Positions 42,935 to 51,607 of a stretch of 64,000 nucleotides of DNA are shown here, piece after piece. The first letter of the stretch is position 1, and each line of letters begins with the position of its first letter. Below the pieces are notes generated by a model. The model did not search any database. It saw nothing but the letters and a program-made list of their open reading frames with translations, and was not told the DNA's origin. Position numbers and translations under genes: made by a program. This DNA comes from Falsiroseomonas sp051433195. Lineage in GTDB: Bacteria > Pseudomonadota > Alphaproteobacteria > Acetobacterales > Acetobacteraceae. The DNA is taken from NCBI RefSeq assembly GCF_051433195.1, contig NZ_JBHMFT010000003.1, forward strand, positions 248,001 through 312,000, in the 5' to 3' direction.

Positions 42935-44350
42935 ATGAACTGGGAACTGGCCACGCCGGAAATCGTCCTCGGCGTCCTCGGGCTGCTGGTGCTGGTGGGG
43001 GGCGTGATCCCGAAGCGGGAGACGTTCTTCCCCGTCTCCATGGCGGTGATCGGCGGCCTCGTGCTGACGGCGGTGCTGGTGATGGGGCAGGGGGATGGGA
43101 CGGCCTTTCTCGGGCAATACGTCTCGGACGCCTTCAGCCGCTTCGCGAAGGTGCTGATCCTGCTCGGCGCCGCGGGTGGCCTGGTTCTGGCGCTGGACTT
43201 CAACGAGAAGGCCGGCATCGGCCGCTTCGAATACGCCGTGCTGATGCTGTTCGCGACCGTCGGCATGATGGTGATGGTCTCGGCCAACGACCTGATGTCG
43301 CTGTATATCGGGCTCGAGCTGCTGTCCCTGTCGCTCTACGTCATCGCGGCCTTCGACCGCGACAATCCGCGCAGCGCGGAGGCCGGGCTGAAGTACTTCG
43401 TGCTCGGTGCGCTGGCTTCGGGCCTGCTGCTGTACGGCTCCTCGCTGATCTACGGCTTCTCGGGCAGCACCAATTTCTACCAGATCGCCGATGCGCTGGT
43501 CGGCGGGCAGGCCGGGATGGGGCTGGTGGTCGGGCTGGTCTTCGTTCTCGCCGGGCTGTGCTTCAAGATCTCGGCTGTGCCCTTCCACATGTGGACGCCC
43601 GACGTGTACGAGGGCGCGCCGACCCCGGTGACGGCCTTCTTCGCCACGGCACCGAAGGTGGCGGCCATCGCGCTGCTGATGCGTGTGCTGGCCGGGCCGT
43701 TCCAGGATCTGGCGGGGCAGTGGCAGCAGGTGATCTGGGTGGCCTCGGTGGGCTCCATGCTGCTGGGCGCCTTCGCCGCCATCGGGCAGCGCAACATCAA
43801 GCGGCTGATGGCCTATTCCTCCATCGGCCATGTCGGCTACGCGCTGATGGGCCTGGCGGTCGCCAGCGATGTCGGGCTGCGCGGCGTGCTGGTCTACATG
43901 GCGATCTACATGGTGACCTCCATCGGCACCTTCGCGGTGCTGGTCGCCATGCGCCGCCGCGGCAGGGCGCTGGAGCAGGTGGATGATCTGGCCGGCCTCG
44001 GCCGCACCGATCCAGCGATGGCGATGTGGATGGCGGTGTTCATGTTCTCCATGGCCGGAATTCCGCCGCTCGCCGGCTTCTTCGGCAAGCTCTACGTGTT
44101 CCTGGCGGCGGTGCAGGGCGGCTACTGGGTGCTGGCCGCGGTCGGCATCGGCACCAGCGTGGTCGCCACCTACTACTATCTGCGCATCGTCAAGGTGATG
44201 TACTTCGATGCGGGGGAGGAGGCGCTGGATGCGCGCCCGGCGGGTCTCACCGTCGTCATGGCCGGCACCGGCATCCTGACGGTCCTGTTCTTCCTGTTCC
44301 CGGCGCCGATCATCGCGCTCGCGCAGGCGGCGGTGGCGTCCCTGCTGTGA
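42935..44350 (+). CDS. nuoN: NADH-quinone oxidoreductase subunit N
   Basis: A 471-residue antiporter-like subunit, the last nuo gene. It contains YIGLELLSLSLYVIAAFDRD, KISAVPFHMWTPDVYEGAPT and NIKRLMAYSSIGHVGYALMG. The ATG follows the nuoM stop by five bases, and its stop overlaps the birA GTG, so the biotin ligase is translated from the end of the nuo message. Confidence 0.97.
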   Translation: MNWELATPEIVLGVLGLLVLVGGVIPKRETFFPVSMAVIGGLVLTAVLVMGQGDGTAFLGQYVSDAFSRFAKVLILLGAAGGLVLALDFNEKAGIGRFEYAVLMLFATVGMMVMVSANDLMSLYIGLELLSLSLYVIAAFDRDNPRSAEAGLKYFVLGALASGLLLYGSSLIYGFSGSTNFYQIADALVGGQAGMGLVVGLVFVLAGLCFKISAVPFHMWTPDVYEGAPTPVTAFFATAPKVAAIALLMRVLAGPFQDLAGQWQQVIWVASVGSMLLGAFAAIGQRNIKRLMAYSSIGHVGYALMGLAVASDVGLRGVLVYMAIYMVTSIGTFAVLVAMRRRGRALEQVDDLAGLGRTDPAMAMWMAVFMFSMAGIPPLAGFFGKLYVFLAAVQGGYWVLAAVGIGTSVVATYYYLRIVKVMYFDAGEEALDARPAGLTVVMAGTGILTVLFFLFPAPIIALAQAAVASLL

Positions 44351-45069
44351 TCGGTGTTCCGCCTGGTTGGCGGCTGCGGGTGCATGAGAGCCTGACCTCG
44401 ACCAGCGACCTGCTGCTGCGACTCGCGGCGGCCGGGGAGCCGGAGGGGCTGGCGGTGCTGGCGCGGCGGCAGACCGGCGGACGTGGGCGGGACGGAAGGC
44501 GCTGGGAAAGCCCGGCGGGCAACATGTACCTGTCCGTGCTGCTCCGCCCGGCCGGGCCGGCGCGGGAGGCCGGGCAATGGTCCCTGCTGGCGGCGGTGGC
44601 GCTGGCGGATGCGCTGGCTGGCTTCGCCCCGGACCCCACGGCCATCGCGCTGAAATGGCCGAATGACGTGCTGCTTGATGAGGCCAAGCTCGCCGGACTG
44701 ATCTGCGAAAGCGCCGCGGATGCAGAGGGCCGGATGGAATGGCTGGTCATCGGCCTCGGCGCCAACCTTGCGGTGGCGCCGGCGCTGGAGGATCGGGCGA
44801 CCACCTGCCTCGGCGCCGTCCCGCCGGAGGATGTGGCGGTGGCCCTGCTGGCCGCGCTGGATCGCTGGCGGCGGGCCTGGCTGGTCGAGGGGTTCGGTGC
44901 GATCCGCACCGCCTGGATGGCACGCGGGCCGAAGCTGGACGCGCACCTGGCGATCCGCGGCAGCATCGCCGGGCGCTACGCCGGGCTGGCCGAGGATGGC
45001 AGCCTGCTTCTGGCGACGGGCGGCCGTGTGCATGCCATTGCCAGCGGCGAGATTGCAGGGGCGGGCTGA
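44347..45069 (+). CDS. birA: biotin-[acetyl-CoA carboxylase] ligase
   Basis: A 240-residue biotin protein ligase. It lacks the N-terminal DNA-binding domain, so it is a monofunctional enzyme. The adenylate-binding loop GRGRDGRRWESPAGNMYLS, KWPNDVLLDEAKLAGLICES and the C-terminal SH3-like domain (YAGLAEDGSLLLATGG) are present. It biotinylates carboxylase carrier proteins. It starts at a GTG overlapping the nuoN stop (GTGA). birA-coaX after nuoN is a recurring alphaproteobacterial order. Confidence 0.95.
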   Translation: MIGVPPGWRLRVHESLTSTSDLLLRLAAAGEPEGLAVLARRQTGGRGRDGRRWESPAGNMYLSVLLRPAGPAREAGQWSLLAAVALADALAGFAPDPTAIALKWPNDVLLDEAKLAGLICESAADAEGRMEWLVIGLGANLAVAPALEDRATTCLGAVPPEDVAVALLAALDRWRRAWLVEGFGAIRTAWMARGPKLDAHLAIRGSIAGRYAGLAEDGSLLLATGGRVHAIASGEIAGAG

Positions 45070-45073
45070 TCAG

Positions 45074-45889
45074 ATGCTGCTGGCGGTGGATGCGGGCAAT
45101 ACCAACGTCGTCTTCGCCGTGCATGACGGACGCGAGTGGCGCGGGCGCTGGCGCATCCGCACCGATGCGGAACGCACCTCCGACGAGTACGCGGTGTGGC
45201 TGCTCACGCTGTTGCAGCATTCGCGCCTGAAGCCAGCCGAGATCGATCGCTGCGTCATCGGCACGGTGGTGCCCGCCGCGCTGTACAATCTGCGCCGCCT
45301 GTCGCGCGAATGGTTCGACTGCGAGCCGCTGATCGCGCGCGCCAACCTCGACTGGGGCTTTGATATCCGCGTCGACGCACCGCATGAGGTGGGCGCGGAC
45401 CGCCTGCTGAACGCACTGGCGGCGCATCAGCGCTATGGCGGGCCGCTGATCGTCATCGATTTCGGCACCGCGACCACCTTCGACGTGGTCGGCATCGATG
45501 GCGCCTATCTCGGCGGCGTCATCGCGCCGGGCATCAACCTGTCGATCGAGGCGCTGCACCGGGCCGCGGCGCGGCTGCCGCGGATCGGCATCGGCAGGCC
45601 GCAGGCGGTTGTCGGGCGGAATACGGTGGCGGCGATGCAATCCGGCATCTATTGGGGCTATGTCGGGCTGATCGAGGGCATCGTCGCCCGGATCCGGGCG
45701 GAGCAGGAGGAACATCCGGTCGGCAATCTGAAGGTGATCGCGACGGGTGGCCTTGCGCCCCTGTTCGCCGAAGGCACCACCGTGATCGAAACGACCGACC
45801 AGGATACGACTTTGGACGGGCTGCGCCTGTTGGCGAGCCGCAATCCCGCCCCCATCTTCACCCGTACCGCGCGACGCGACGACCCCTGA
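45074..45889 (+). CDS. coaX: type III pantothenate kinase
   Basis: A 271-residue ASKHA-fold kinase for the first step of CoA synthesis. The phosphate-1 motif is AVDAGNTNVVFAVHDG and the second phosphate motif IDFGTATTFDVV. PHEVGADRLLNA and YLGGVIAPGINLS form the pantothenate site. Type III enzymes are not inhibited by CoA. The ATG lies four bases after the birA stop. The last 20 residues are a basic tail. Confidence 0.95.
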   Translation: MLLAVDAGNTNVVFAVHDGREWRGRWRIRTDAERTSDEYAVWLLTLLQHSRLKPAEIDRCVIGTVVPAALYNLRRLSREWFDCEPLIARANLDWGFDIRVDAPHEVGADRLLNALAAHQRYGGPLIVIDFGTATTFDVVGIDGAYLGGVIAPGINLSIEALHRAAARLPRIGIGRPQAVVGRNTVAAMQSGIYWGYVGLIEGIVARIRAEQEEHPVGNLKVIATGGLAPLFAEGTTVIETTDQDTTLDGLRLLASRNPAPIFTRTARRDDP

Positions 45890-45991
45890 CGCGACCCCTG
45901 GCGCCCATGATGGCGACGGGGCGGCGCAGCAGGCGAGACGACGCGAAGCGCCACGAGATCGAACACGCTACACAAGAATGGAACAACAAGA

Positions 45992-47629
45992 ATGACTGGT
46001 GACCTCGCCTTCATCCCGCTCGGCGGGACGGGGGAAATTGGACTCAACTTCAACGTCTACCGCTGCGATGGCGCGCTCCTGGCGGTGGATTGCGGCCTTG
46101 GCTTCGGGGGCTCGGAGCATCCGGAAGTCGACGTCATGGTGCCGGACCCGGCCTGGCTGGCGGAACGGCGCGACAAGCTGGTGGGGCTGGTGATCACCCA
46201 CGCGCATGAGGACCATGTCGGCGCCGTCGCCCACCTGTGGCCGAAGCTGCGCTGCCCGATCTATGCCGGGCCGTTCACCGCCTCCGTCCTGCGCCGCAAG
46301 CTCGGCGAGGCGGGGCTGCTGCAGCAGGCGGAGATCATCACCATCCCGCTCGGCGGCCGCTGGAAGCTTGGCGCCTTCGACCTGGAGTTCCTGCGGGTCG
46401 CGCACTCCATCGTGGAGCCGCAGGCGCTGGCAATCCGCACCAGGCACGGCACCATCCTGCACACCGGCGACTGGAAGCTGGACCCGAACCCGCTGATCGG
46501 CCCGCCGACGGATGAGGCCGCCTTCGGGCGCCTGGGCGACGAAGGCGTGCTGGCCATGGTCTGCGACAGCACCAATGCGATGGTCGAGGGCCATTCCGGC
46601 AGCGAGGCCGAGGTGCGGCGCAACCTGGCGGCGCTGATCAAGGGGCTCAAGGGCCGCATCGCCGTCTCCTGCTTCTCCACCAACCTGGCGCGCATCGAAT
46701 CCATCACCCTGGCGGCCCGCGCCGCGGGGCGGGAGGTGGCGCTGTTCGGGCGGTCCTTGCGCAACGCCGATGCCTCGGCGCGGGAATGCGGCTACCTGAA
46801 AAGCCTGCCGCCCTTCCTGACCGAGGACGAGGCGAACGACGTCTCCGATGACCGCCTCCTGGTCATCTGCACCGGCAGCCAGGGCGAGCCGCGCAGCGCG
46901 CTGACCAAGATCGCGGCCGACACCCACCCGCACATCTCGATGGGGGAGGGTGACATCGTGATCTATTCCTCCCGCATGATCCCGGGCAACGAGCGCGCGA
47001 TCCTGCGGGTGCAGGACGAATTGTCGCGCGCCGGCGTGCGGGTGATGACGGCGGAGGACCACATGGTCCACGTCTCCGGCCACCCGGCGCGGGACGAGCT
47101 GAAGCGGCTGTACCAGCTGGTGCGGCCGAAATACGCGGTGCCGGTGCATGGCGAATGGCGCCACATGAACGAGCACGCCAACCTGGCCGAGAGCCTGGGC
47201 GCCATCGCCCATGTCATCGAGGATGGCGACGTGCTGCGCCTGGCGCCCGGCAAGGTAGATGTGGTGGAGAGCGTGCCGGTCGGGCGGCTGGCCATCGATG
47301 GCGACCGACTGCTGCGGCTGGATGGCGACGTGCTGGCGGCGCGCAAGAAGATGCTGCTGAACGGCGTCATCGTGGCATCCTTCGTGGTGGACGGCTCGGG
47401 CAAGGTACTCGGCCGGCCGCAGATCTCGGCACCCGGCCTGTTCGAGGAGACCGGCGAGGAATCCGGCCAGATCGCCGCCGACCTGGCGCGGGCGGTGACG
47501 GAGATGCCGGGCAATCTGAAGCGCGAGGACGGGCTGCTGCGGGAAGCGGCGCGGACCGCGGTGCGCAAGGCGGTGGGGCGGCGCATGCGCAAGCGGCCCT
47601 CCATCGAGGTGCACCTGATGCGGGTTTGA
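45992..47629 (+). CDS. rnj: ribonuclease J
   Basis: A 545-residue metallo-beta-lactamase/beta-CASP nuclease. The zinc motif THAHEDHVGA (His70, His72, Asp74, His75), HTGDWKLDPNP and VHGEWRHMNEH are in place. It matures and degrades RNA with 5'-exo and endo activity, notably 16S and 23S rRNA in alphaproteobacteria. The start codon overlaps the stop of a five-codon frame, MEQQE (45978-45995), that may influence initiation; no good ribosome-binding site lies directly before rnj. Confidence 0.95.
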   Translation: MTGDLAFIPLGGTGEIGLNFNVYRCDGALLAVDCGLGFGGSEHPEVDVMVPDPAWLAERRDKLVGLVITHAHEDHVGAVAHLWPKLRCPIYAGPFTASVLRRKLGEAGLLQQAEIITIPLGGRWKLGAFDLEFLRVAHSIVEPQALAIRTRHGTILHTGDWKLDPNPLIGPPTDEAAFGRLGDEGVLAMVCDSTNAMVEGHSGSEAEVRRNLAALIKGLKGRIAVSCFSTNLARIESITLAARAAGREVALFGRSLRNADASARECGYLKSLPPFLTEDEANDVSDDRLLVICTGSQGEPRSALTKIAADTHPHISMGEGDIVIYSSRMIPGNERAILRVQDELSRAGVRVMTAEDHMVHVSGHPARDELKRLYQLVRPKYAVPVHGEWRHMNEHANLAESLGAIAHVIEDGDVLRLAPGKVDVVESVPVGRLAIDGDRLLRLDGDVLAARKKMLLNGVIVASFVVDGSGKVLGRPQISAPGLFEETGEESGQIAADLARAVTEMPGNLKREDGLLREAARTAVRKAVGRRMRKRPSIEVHLMRV

Positions 47630-47633
47630 GACG

Positions 47634-47933
47634 ATGAGCCTGCTCGCGGGGATCTTCGTCTACCTTCTGATCTGGTGGACGGCGCTGTTCATCGTGCTGC
47701 CCATCGGCACGCGTCCGGTGGACGCCGCGGTGGAGGATGGCGGCTGGCGCGGTGCGCCGGAACGCCCGCTGATCCTGCGCAAGGTGGTGGGGACGACGGT
47801 GCTGGCCGCGATTCTGTGGCTTGGGGTCTTCGCCGTGGTCGAAAGCGGCTGGGTCAGCTTCCGTGAGGGCTGGTGGGCCTATACCGGCCCGGGCAGTTCC
47901 GCGGTACTGCCGGGGCGCCCTGCACAAAATTAA
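47634..47933 (+). CDS. DUF1467 family membrane protein
   Basis: A 99-residue protein with two hydrophobic helices, IFVYLLIWWTALFIVLPIGT (residues 6-25) and VVGTTVLAAILWLGVFAVVE. The motif LPIGTR after helix 1 marks DUF1467. The function is unknown, though it sits between rnj and proS in many alphaproteobacteria. The ATG is four bases after the rnj stop. A terminator follows at once. Confidence 0.85.
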   Translation: MSLLAGIFVYLLIWWTALFIVLPIGTRPVDAAVEDGGWRGAPERPLILRKVVGTTVLAAILWLGVFAVVESGWVSFREGWWAYTGPGSSAVLPGRPAQN

Positions 47934-47970
47934 GGCGGCAAACCCGCCTCCCCGCGGGTGCCGCCTCTTT
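47934..47970 (+). terminator. Rho-independent terminator of the rnj-DUF1467 unit
   Basis: GGCGGC-AA-ACCCGC, a six-base loop CTCCCC, then GCGGGT-GCCGCC gives a 12-bp stem with a two-base bulge, followed by TCTTT. It begins directly after the DUF1467 stop. Confidence 0.75.
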
Positions 47971-47988
47971 AACTGGCAACTCAGTTTT

Positions 47989-48152
47989 GGAAGCCTGTTT
48001 TTTGGCTTCCGGTGGCGGCGTTTATTGTTGTGCCGCCTTGGTGCTGGGGCCAATCTAGGTTCCAGAGGGAGGTTGATCCTCCTTCTGCCGTGTGACTGGC
48101 GTTTCCTCCCTAAACTCGGGCTGCACCCTAGCGGGTGCGGCCCGTCTTTTTT
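47989..48152 (+). ncRNA. candidate small RNA: hairpin series ending in a strong terminator
   Basis: Four hairpins follow in series: GGAAGCC/GGCTTCC (47989-48010), GGCGGC/GCCGCC (48014-48037), AGAGGGAGG/CCTCCTTCT (48064-48086) and the terminator. Between the last two lies an apparently unpaired CCTCCC (48105-48110), complementary to a Shine-Dalgarno sequence and of the type exposed by several alphaproteobacterial sRNAs. A weak promoter, TTGGCT-N15-TATTGT (48002-48028), would give an RNA of about 115 nt. No open frame with a ribosome-binding site exists. It is not 6S or tmRNA by eye. Confidence 0.4.
48118..48152 (+). terminator. strong Rho-independent terminator
   Basis: GGGCTGCACCC-TAGC-GGGTGCGGCCC, an 11-bp stem with one mismatch, followed by GTCTTTTTT. 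It is the best terminator in the window, although the previous gene already ends at its own terminator 180 bp earlier, so another transcript must use it. Confidence 0.85.
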
Positions 48153-48194
48153 GGACCCAGTCCGAACTTGTTGCAAGCAGTTTCTTAAGGTCCG

Positions 48195-48213
48195 GAGCGC
48201 CTTTTCGCTCTTT
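48195..48213 (+). terminator. small hairpin before proS
   Basis: GAGCG-CCTTTT-CGCTC followed by TTT. A weak terminator or leader element. The remaining 150 bp to proS contain the proS ribosome-binding site AGGAG and another short hairpin (GCTGC-GGT-GCAGC near 48250), with no gene seen. Confidence 0.3.
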
Positions 48214-48364
48214 CCTTGCCTGAATGACAGGGGCCACGTATTTTTGTTGCTGCGGTGCAGCACCCACACGGGGGCGGGGACGCCTTCGGCTGCCGGCATG
48301 GCTGGCGCCGCAGCGGGGCGGGCACTAGGTTGCGCTGCCCCACCGTCCTTTTAGGAGCCGCGTC

Positions 48365-49669
48365 TTGCGCCTCTCCCGTGCGTTCCTGCCCACCCTGAAG
48401 GAAACCCCGGCCGAGGCGACCATCGCCTCGCACCGGCTCATGCTGCGCGCCGGCCTGGTGCGACAGACCTCGGCCGGCATCTATGCGTGGCTGCCGCTCG
48501 GCTGGCGGGTGCTGCAGAAGATCGAGCAGGTGGTGCGGGAGGAGCAGGACCGCGCCGGCGCGCAGGAAATCCTGATGCCGACCATCCAGTCGGCCGACCT
48601 CTGGCGCCAGTCCGGCCGCTACGACGCCTACGGGCCGGAAATGCTGCGCCTGAAGGACCGGCATGAGCGGGACATGCTGTTCGGCCCGACCAACGAGGAA
48701 ATGGTTACCGACATCTTTCGCGGCTACGCCAAGAGCTACCGCGATCTTCCCCGCAATCTCTACCACATTCAGTGGAAGTTCCGGGACGAGGTGCGGCCGC
48801 GCTTCGGCGTGATGCGCGGGCGCGAATTCCTGATGAAGGATGCCTATTCCTTCGACCTGACGAAGGAAGGCGCGCAGCACAGCTACCGCCAGATGTTCCT
48901 GGCCTATCTGCGCACCTTCGCCCGAATGGGCCTGAAGGCGGTGCCGATGCGCGCCGATACCGGCCCGATCGGCGGCAACCTCAGCCACGAATTCATCATC
49001 CTGGCGGAGACCGGCGAGTCCCAGGTCTTCGTCAGCCAGGACTTGCTCGACCTCGACGCCCTGGCGGCGGCGCCGAACTACGGCGCCGACCTGACCGCGG
49101 CGGTCGATGCCTGGACCAGCCACTACGCCGCCACCGAGGAAATGCACGACCCGGCCGCCTGGGAACAGGTGCCGGAAGCGAAGCGCGTCTCGGCGCGCGG
49201 CATCGAGGTCGGCCACATCTTCTACTTCGGCACCAAGTATTCCGCGACGATGGGCCTTTCGGTGCAGGGCGCCGATGGCAAGCCGGTGGTGCCGGAGATG
49301 GGCAGCTACGGCATCGGCGTGTCCCGCCTGGTCGGCGCCACCATCGAGGCGAACCACGACGAGGCCGGCATCAAGTGGCCGGATGCGGTGGCGCCGTTCA
49401 AGGCGGTGGTGATCAACCTGAAGCAGGGCGACGCGGCCTGCGACGCGCTGTCCGAGCGCATGTACGCCGCGATCCCGGAGGCGCTGTACGACGACCGCAC
49501 CGAACGCGCCGGCCCGAAATTCGCCGATGCGGATTTGATGGGCCATCCCTGGCAGGTGGTGGTGGGCCCGCGCGGCGCGGCCGCTGGCGTGGTCGAACTC
49601 AAGCGGCGCGCCACGGGGGAGAAGCAGGAAGTCTCGCCCGAGGATGCCCTCGCGAAGATTCTCGGCTGA
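48365..49669 (+). CDS. proS: prolyl-tRNA synthetase
   Basis: A 434-residue class IIa synthetase of the short alphaproteobacterial form without the editing insertion. Motif 1 and following residues include LRAGLVRQTSAGIYAWLPLG; motif 2 is RDEVRPRFGVMRGREFLMKD; motif 3 is GSYGIGVSRLVGA. It charges tRNA-Pro. Translation begins at TTG, eight bases after AGGAG; there is no in-frame ATG or GTG before the conserved N-terminus. Without the insertion, misacylated Ala-tRNA(Pro) must be cleared in trans; the editing protein is not in this window. Confidence 0.96.
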   Translation: MRLSRAFLPTLKETPAEATIASHRLMLRAGLVRQTSAGIYAWLPLGWRVLQKIEQVVREEQDRAGAQEILMPTIQSADLWRQSGRYDAYGPEMLRLKDRHERDMLFGPTNEEMVTDIFRGYAKSYRDLPRNLYHIQWKFRDEVRPRFGVMRGREFLMKDAYSFDLTKEGAQHSYRQMFLAYLRTFARMGLKAVPMRADTGPIGGNLSHEFIILAETGESQVFVSQDLLDLDALAAAPNYGADLTAAVDAWTSHYAATEEMHDPAAWEQVPEAKRVSARGIEVGHIFYFGTKYSATMGLSVQGADGKPVVPEMGSYGIGVSRLVGATIEANHDEAGIKWPDAVAPFKAVVINLKQGDAACDALSERMYAAIPEALYDDRTERAGPKFADADLMGHPWQVVVGPRGAAAGVVELKRRATGEKQEVSPEDALAKILG

Positions 49670-49673
49670 CCGC

Positions 49674-50924
49674 ATGTTCAACGCCTTCGAACGCGCCATC
49701 GCCTTCCGCTACCTGCGCGCCCGCAAGGGGGAGCGTTTCGTCTCGGTCATCGCGATCTTCTCCCTGGTCGGTATCGCCCTGGGTGTCGCCACGCTGATCA
49801 TCGTGATGTCGGTGATGAACGGCTTCCGGATCGAGCTGCTGGGCCGCATCCTTGGCCTCAACGGGCATCTGGGCGTGCACGGGATCGAGCGGCCGCTGAG
49901 CGACTATGATGCGATCGCCGGGCGCATCCGCGCGCTGCCGGGCGTGGTCTCCGCCACGCCCATCGTCGAAGGGCAGGTGCTGCTGACCAGCGAGCAGGGC
50001 GGCGCCTCGGGCGGGCTTGCGCGCGGCATCAAGCCTGAGGATCTGCGGGCGCGGGGGCTCGTCGCGCAGAGCATCATGGCGGGGTCGCTGGATCGCTTCG
50101 AGGGCGAGGACGCCATCATCATCGGCACGCGCCTGGCGCAGCGCCTGCGGATCACGGTGGGGGACAAGCTGACGCTGGTCTCGCCACAGGGCCGCACCAC
50201 GGTGTTCGGCACGGTGCCGCGCGTGCGCGCCTACAGCGTCGTGGCGCTGTTCGAAGTGGGCATGCAGGAATACGACAGCAGCTTCGTCTTCCTGCCGATG
50301 CCGGCGGCGCAGGTGTTCTTCCAGACCGGCGACGCGGCGAGCCAGATCGAGGTCTTCGTGCAGGATCCCACCGGCGTCCGAGCGGTGACGCGGGCGATCC
50401 GGGCGGAGTTGGGCGACACGCCGGTGCGGATCGTCGATTGGCAGGACGCCAATTCCAGCTTCTTCGCCGCGGTGCAGGTGGAACGCAACGTGATGTTCCT
50501 GATCCTGACGCTGATCATCGTGGTGGCGGCGTTCAACATCGTCAGCTCGCTGATCATGCTGGTGAAGGACAAGGGGCGCGACATCGCGGTGCTGCGCACG
50601 GTGGGCGCCACCAGCGGGTCCATCCTGCGCATCTTCCTGCTGTGCGGCGCCAGCGTCGGCGTGCTCGGCACGCTGATCGGCTTCACCGTAGGGCTGGTGT
50701 TCTGCCTGAACATCGAAGCCATCCGCCAGGCGATCCAGGCCCTGTCGGGCACCGAGCTGTTCAACGCGGAGGTCTATTTCCTGACGCGGCTGCCGGCAGT
50801 GGTCGACCCCAGGGAGGTGATGCAGGTGGTCGGCATGGGCCTCGGCCTGTCGCTGCTGGCGACGATCTATCCCAGCTGGCGCGCGGCCAAGACCGACCCG
50901 GTGGTGGCGCTGCGCAATGAGTGA
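49674..50924 (+). CDS. lolC: lipoprotein-releasing ABC transporter permease LolC/E
   Basis: A 416-residue inner-membrane protein with four helices and a large periplasmic domain. The N-terminal AFRYLRARKGERFVSVIAIF is the LolC/LolE signature, and the C-terminal FtsX region has KDKGRDIAVLRTVGATSGS. With LolD it releases outer-membrane lipoproteins to LolA. A single permease gene suggests a homodimeric LolF-like arrangement (inference). It ends 8 bp inside lolD. Confidence 0.94.
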   Translation: MFNAFERAIAFRYLRARKGERFVSVIAIFSLVGIALGVATLIIVMSVMNGFRIELLGRILGLNGHLGVHGIERPLSDYDAIAGRIRALPGVVSATPIVEGQVLLTSEQGGASGGLARGIKPEDLRARGLVAQSIMAGSLDRFEGEDAIIIGTRLAQRLRITVGDKLTLVSPQGRTTVFGTVPRVRAYSVVALFEVGMQEYDSSFVFLPMPAAQVFFQTGDAASQIEVFVQDPTGVRAVTRAIRAELGDTPVRIVDWQDANSSFFAAVQVERNVMFLILTLIIVVAAFNIVSSLIMLVKDKGRDIAVLRTVGATSGSILRIFLLCGASVGVLGTLIGFTVGLVFCLNIEAIRQAIQALSGTELFNAEVYFLTRLPAVVDPREVMQVVGMGLGLSLLATIYPSWRAAKTDPVVALRNE

Positions 50925-51600
50925 GCCGGCCCCCCTCGAACTGCGCGCCGTGGTCCGGAAATTCCGCACCGAGGCGGGTGAGCTGGCCGTGCTGACCGGC
51001 GCCGACCTGACCCTGGTGGCCGGCGAGATCGTGGCGCTGGTCGCCCCCTCCGGCACCGGAAAATCCACGCTGCTGCACCTGGCGGGGCTGCTGGAGCGGC
51101 CGGATGGCGGGGAGGTCTTCTTCGCCGGAAAGCCCGTGGGCACGCTGGGCGACGATGCGCGCACCGCGATCCGCCGCGGCGGCATCGGCTTCGTCTACCA
51201 GTTCCACCACCTGCTGCCGGAATTCTCCGCCATCGAGAACATCGCCCTGCCGCAGATGGCCGCCGGCGTCGCGAAGACGGACGCCGAGGCGCGGGCGCGG
51301 TCCCTGCTGGCCGATTTCGGGCTGCAGGGGCGGGAGCAGCACCGGCCGGGCAAGCTCTCGGGCGGCGAGCAGCAGCGCGTTGCCATCGCCCGCGCCCTGG
51401 CCAACAAGCCGCGCGTGCTGCTGGCGGATGAGCCGACCGGCAACCTTGATGTCGCGACCGCCGACCGCGTCTTCGCGGAATTGATGGAGGCGGTGCGCGG
51501 GCAGGGGATGGCGGCGCTGATCGCGACGCACAACCCGGATCTGGCGCGGCGGATGGACCGGGTGGTGACGCTGCGGGATGGGCGGGTGGTGGCGGCCTGA
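50917..51600 (+). CDS. lolD: lipoprotein-releasing ABC transporter ATPase
   Basis: A 227-residue ABC ATPase. Walker A APSGTGKST, Q-loop YQFHHLLPEF, signature LSGGEQQRVAIARAL, Walker B VLLADEPTGNLD and switch histidine in IATHNPDLARRMD are present. FHHLLPEF is typical of LolD. Its ATG lies within lolC. It converges with the deaminase gene 7 bp downstream. Confidence 0.95.
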   Translation: MSEPAPLELRAVVRKFRTEAGELAVLTGADLTLVAGEIVALVAPSGTGKSTLLHLAGLLERPDGGEVFFAGKPVGTLGDDARTAIRRGGIGFVYQFHHLLPEFSAIENIALPQMAAGVAKTDAEARARSLLADFGLQGREQHRPGKLSGGEQQRVAIARALANKPRVLLADEPTGNLDVATADRVFAELMEAVRGQGMAALIATHNPDLARRMDRVVTLRDGRVVAA

Positions 51601-51607
51601 GGGCCGG

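Noticed and set aside
47970..48152. 6S RNA, tmRNA or RNase P RNA in the rnj-proS gap
   Set aside because: There is no tRNA-like end, tag frame or conserved P-RNA core. The hairpin order does not match the single long 6S rod.
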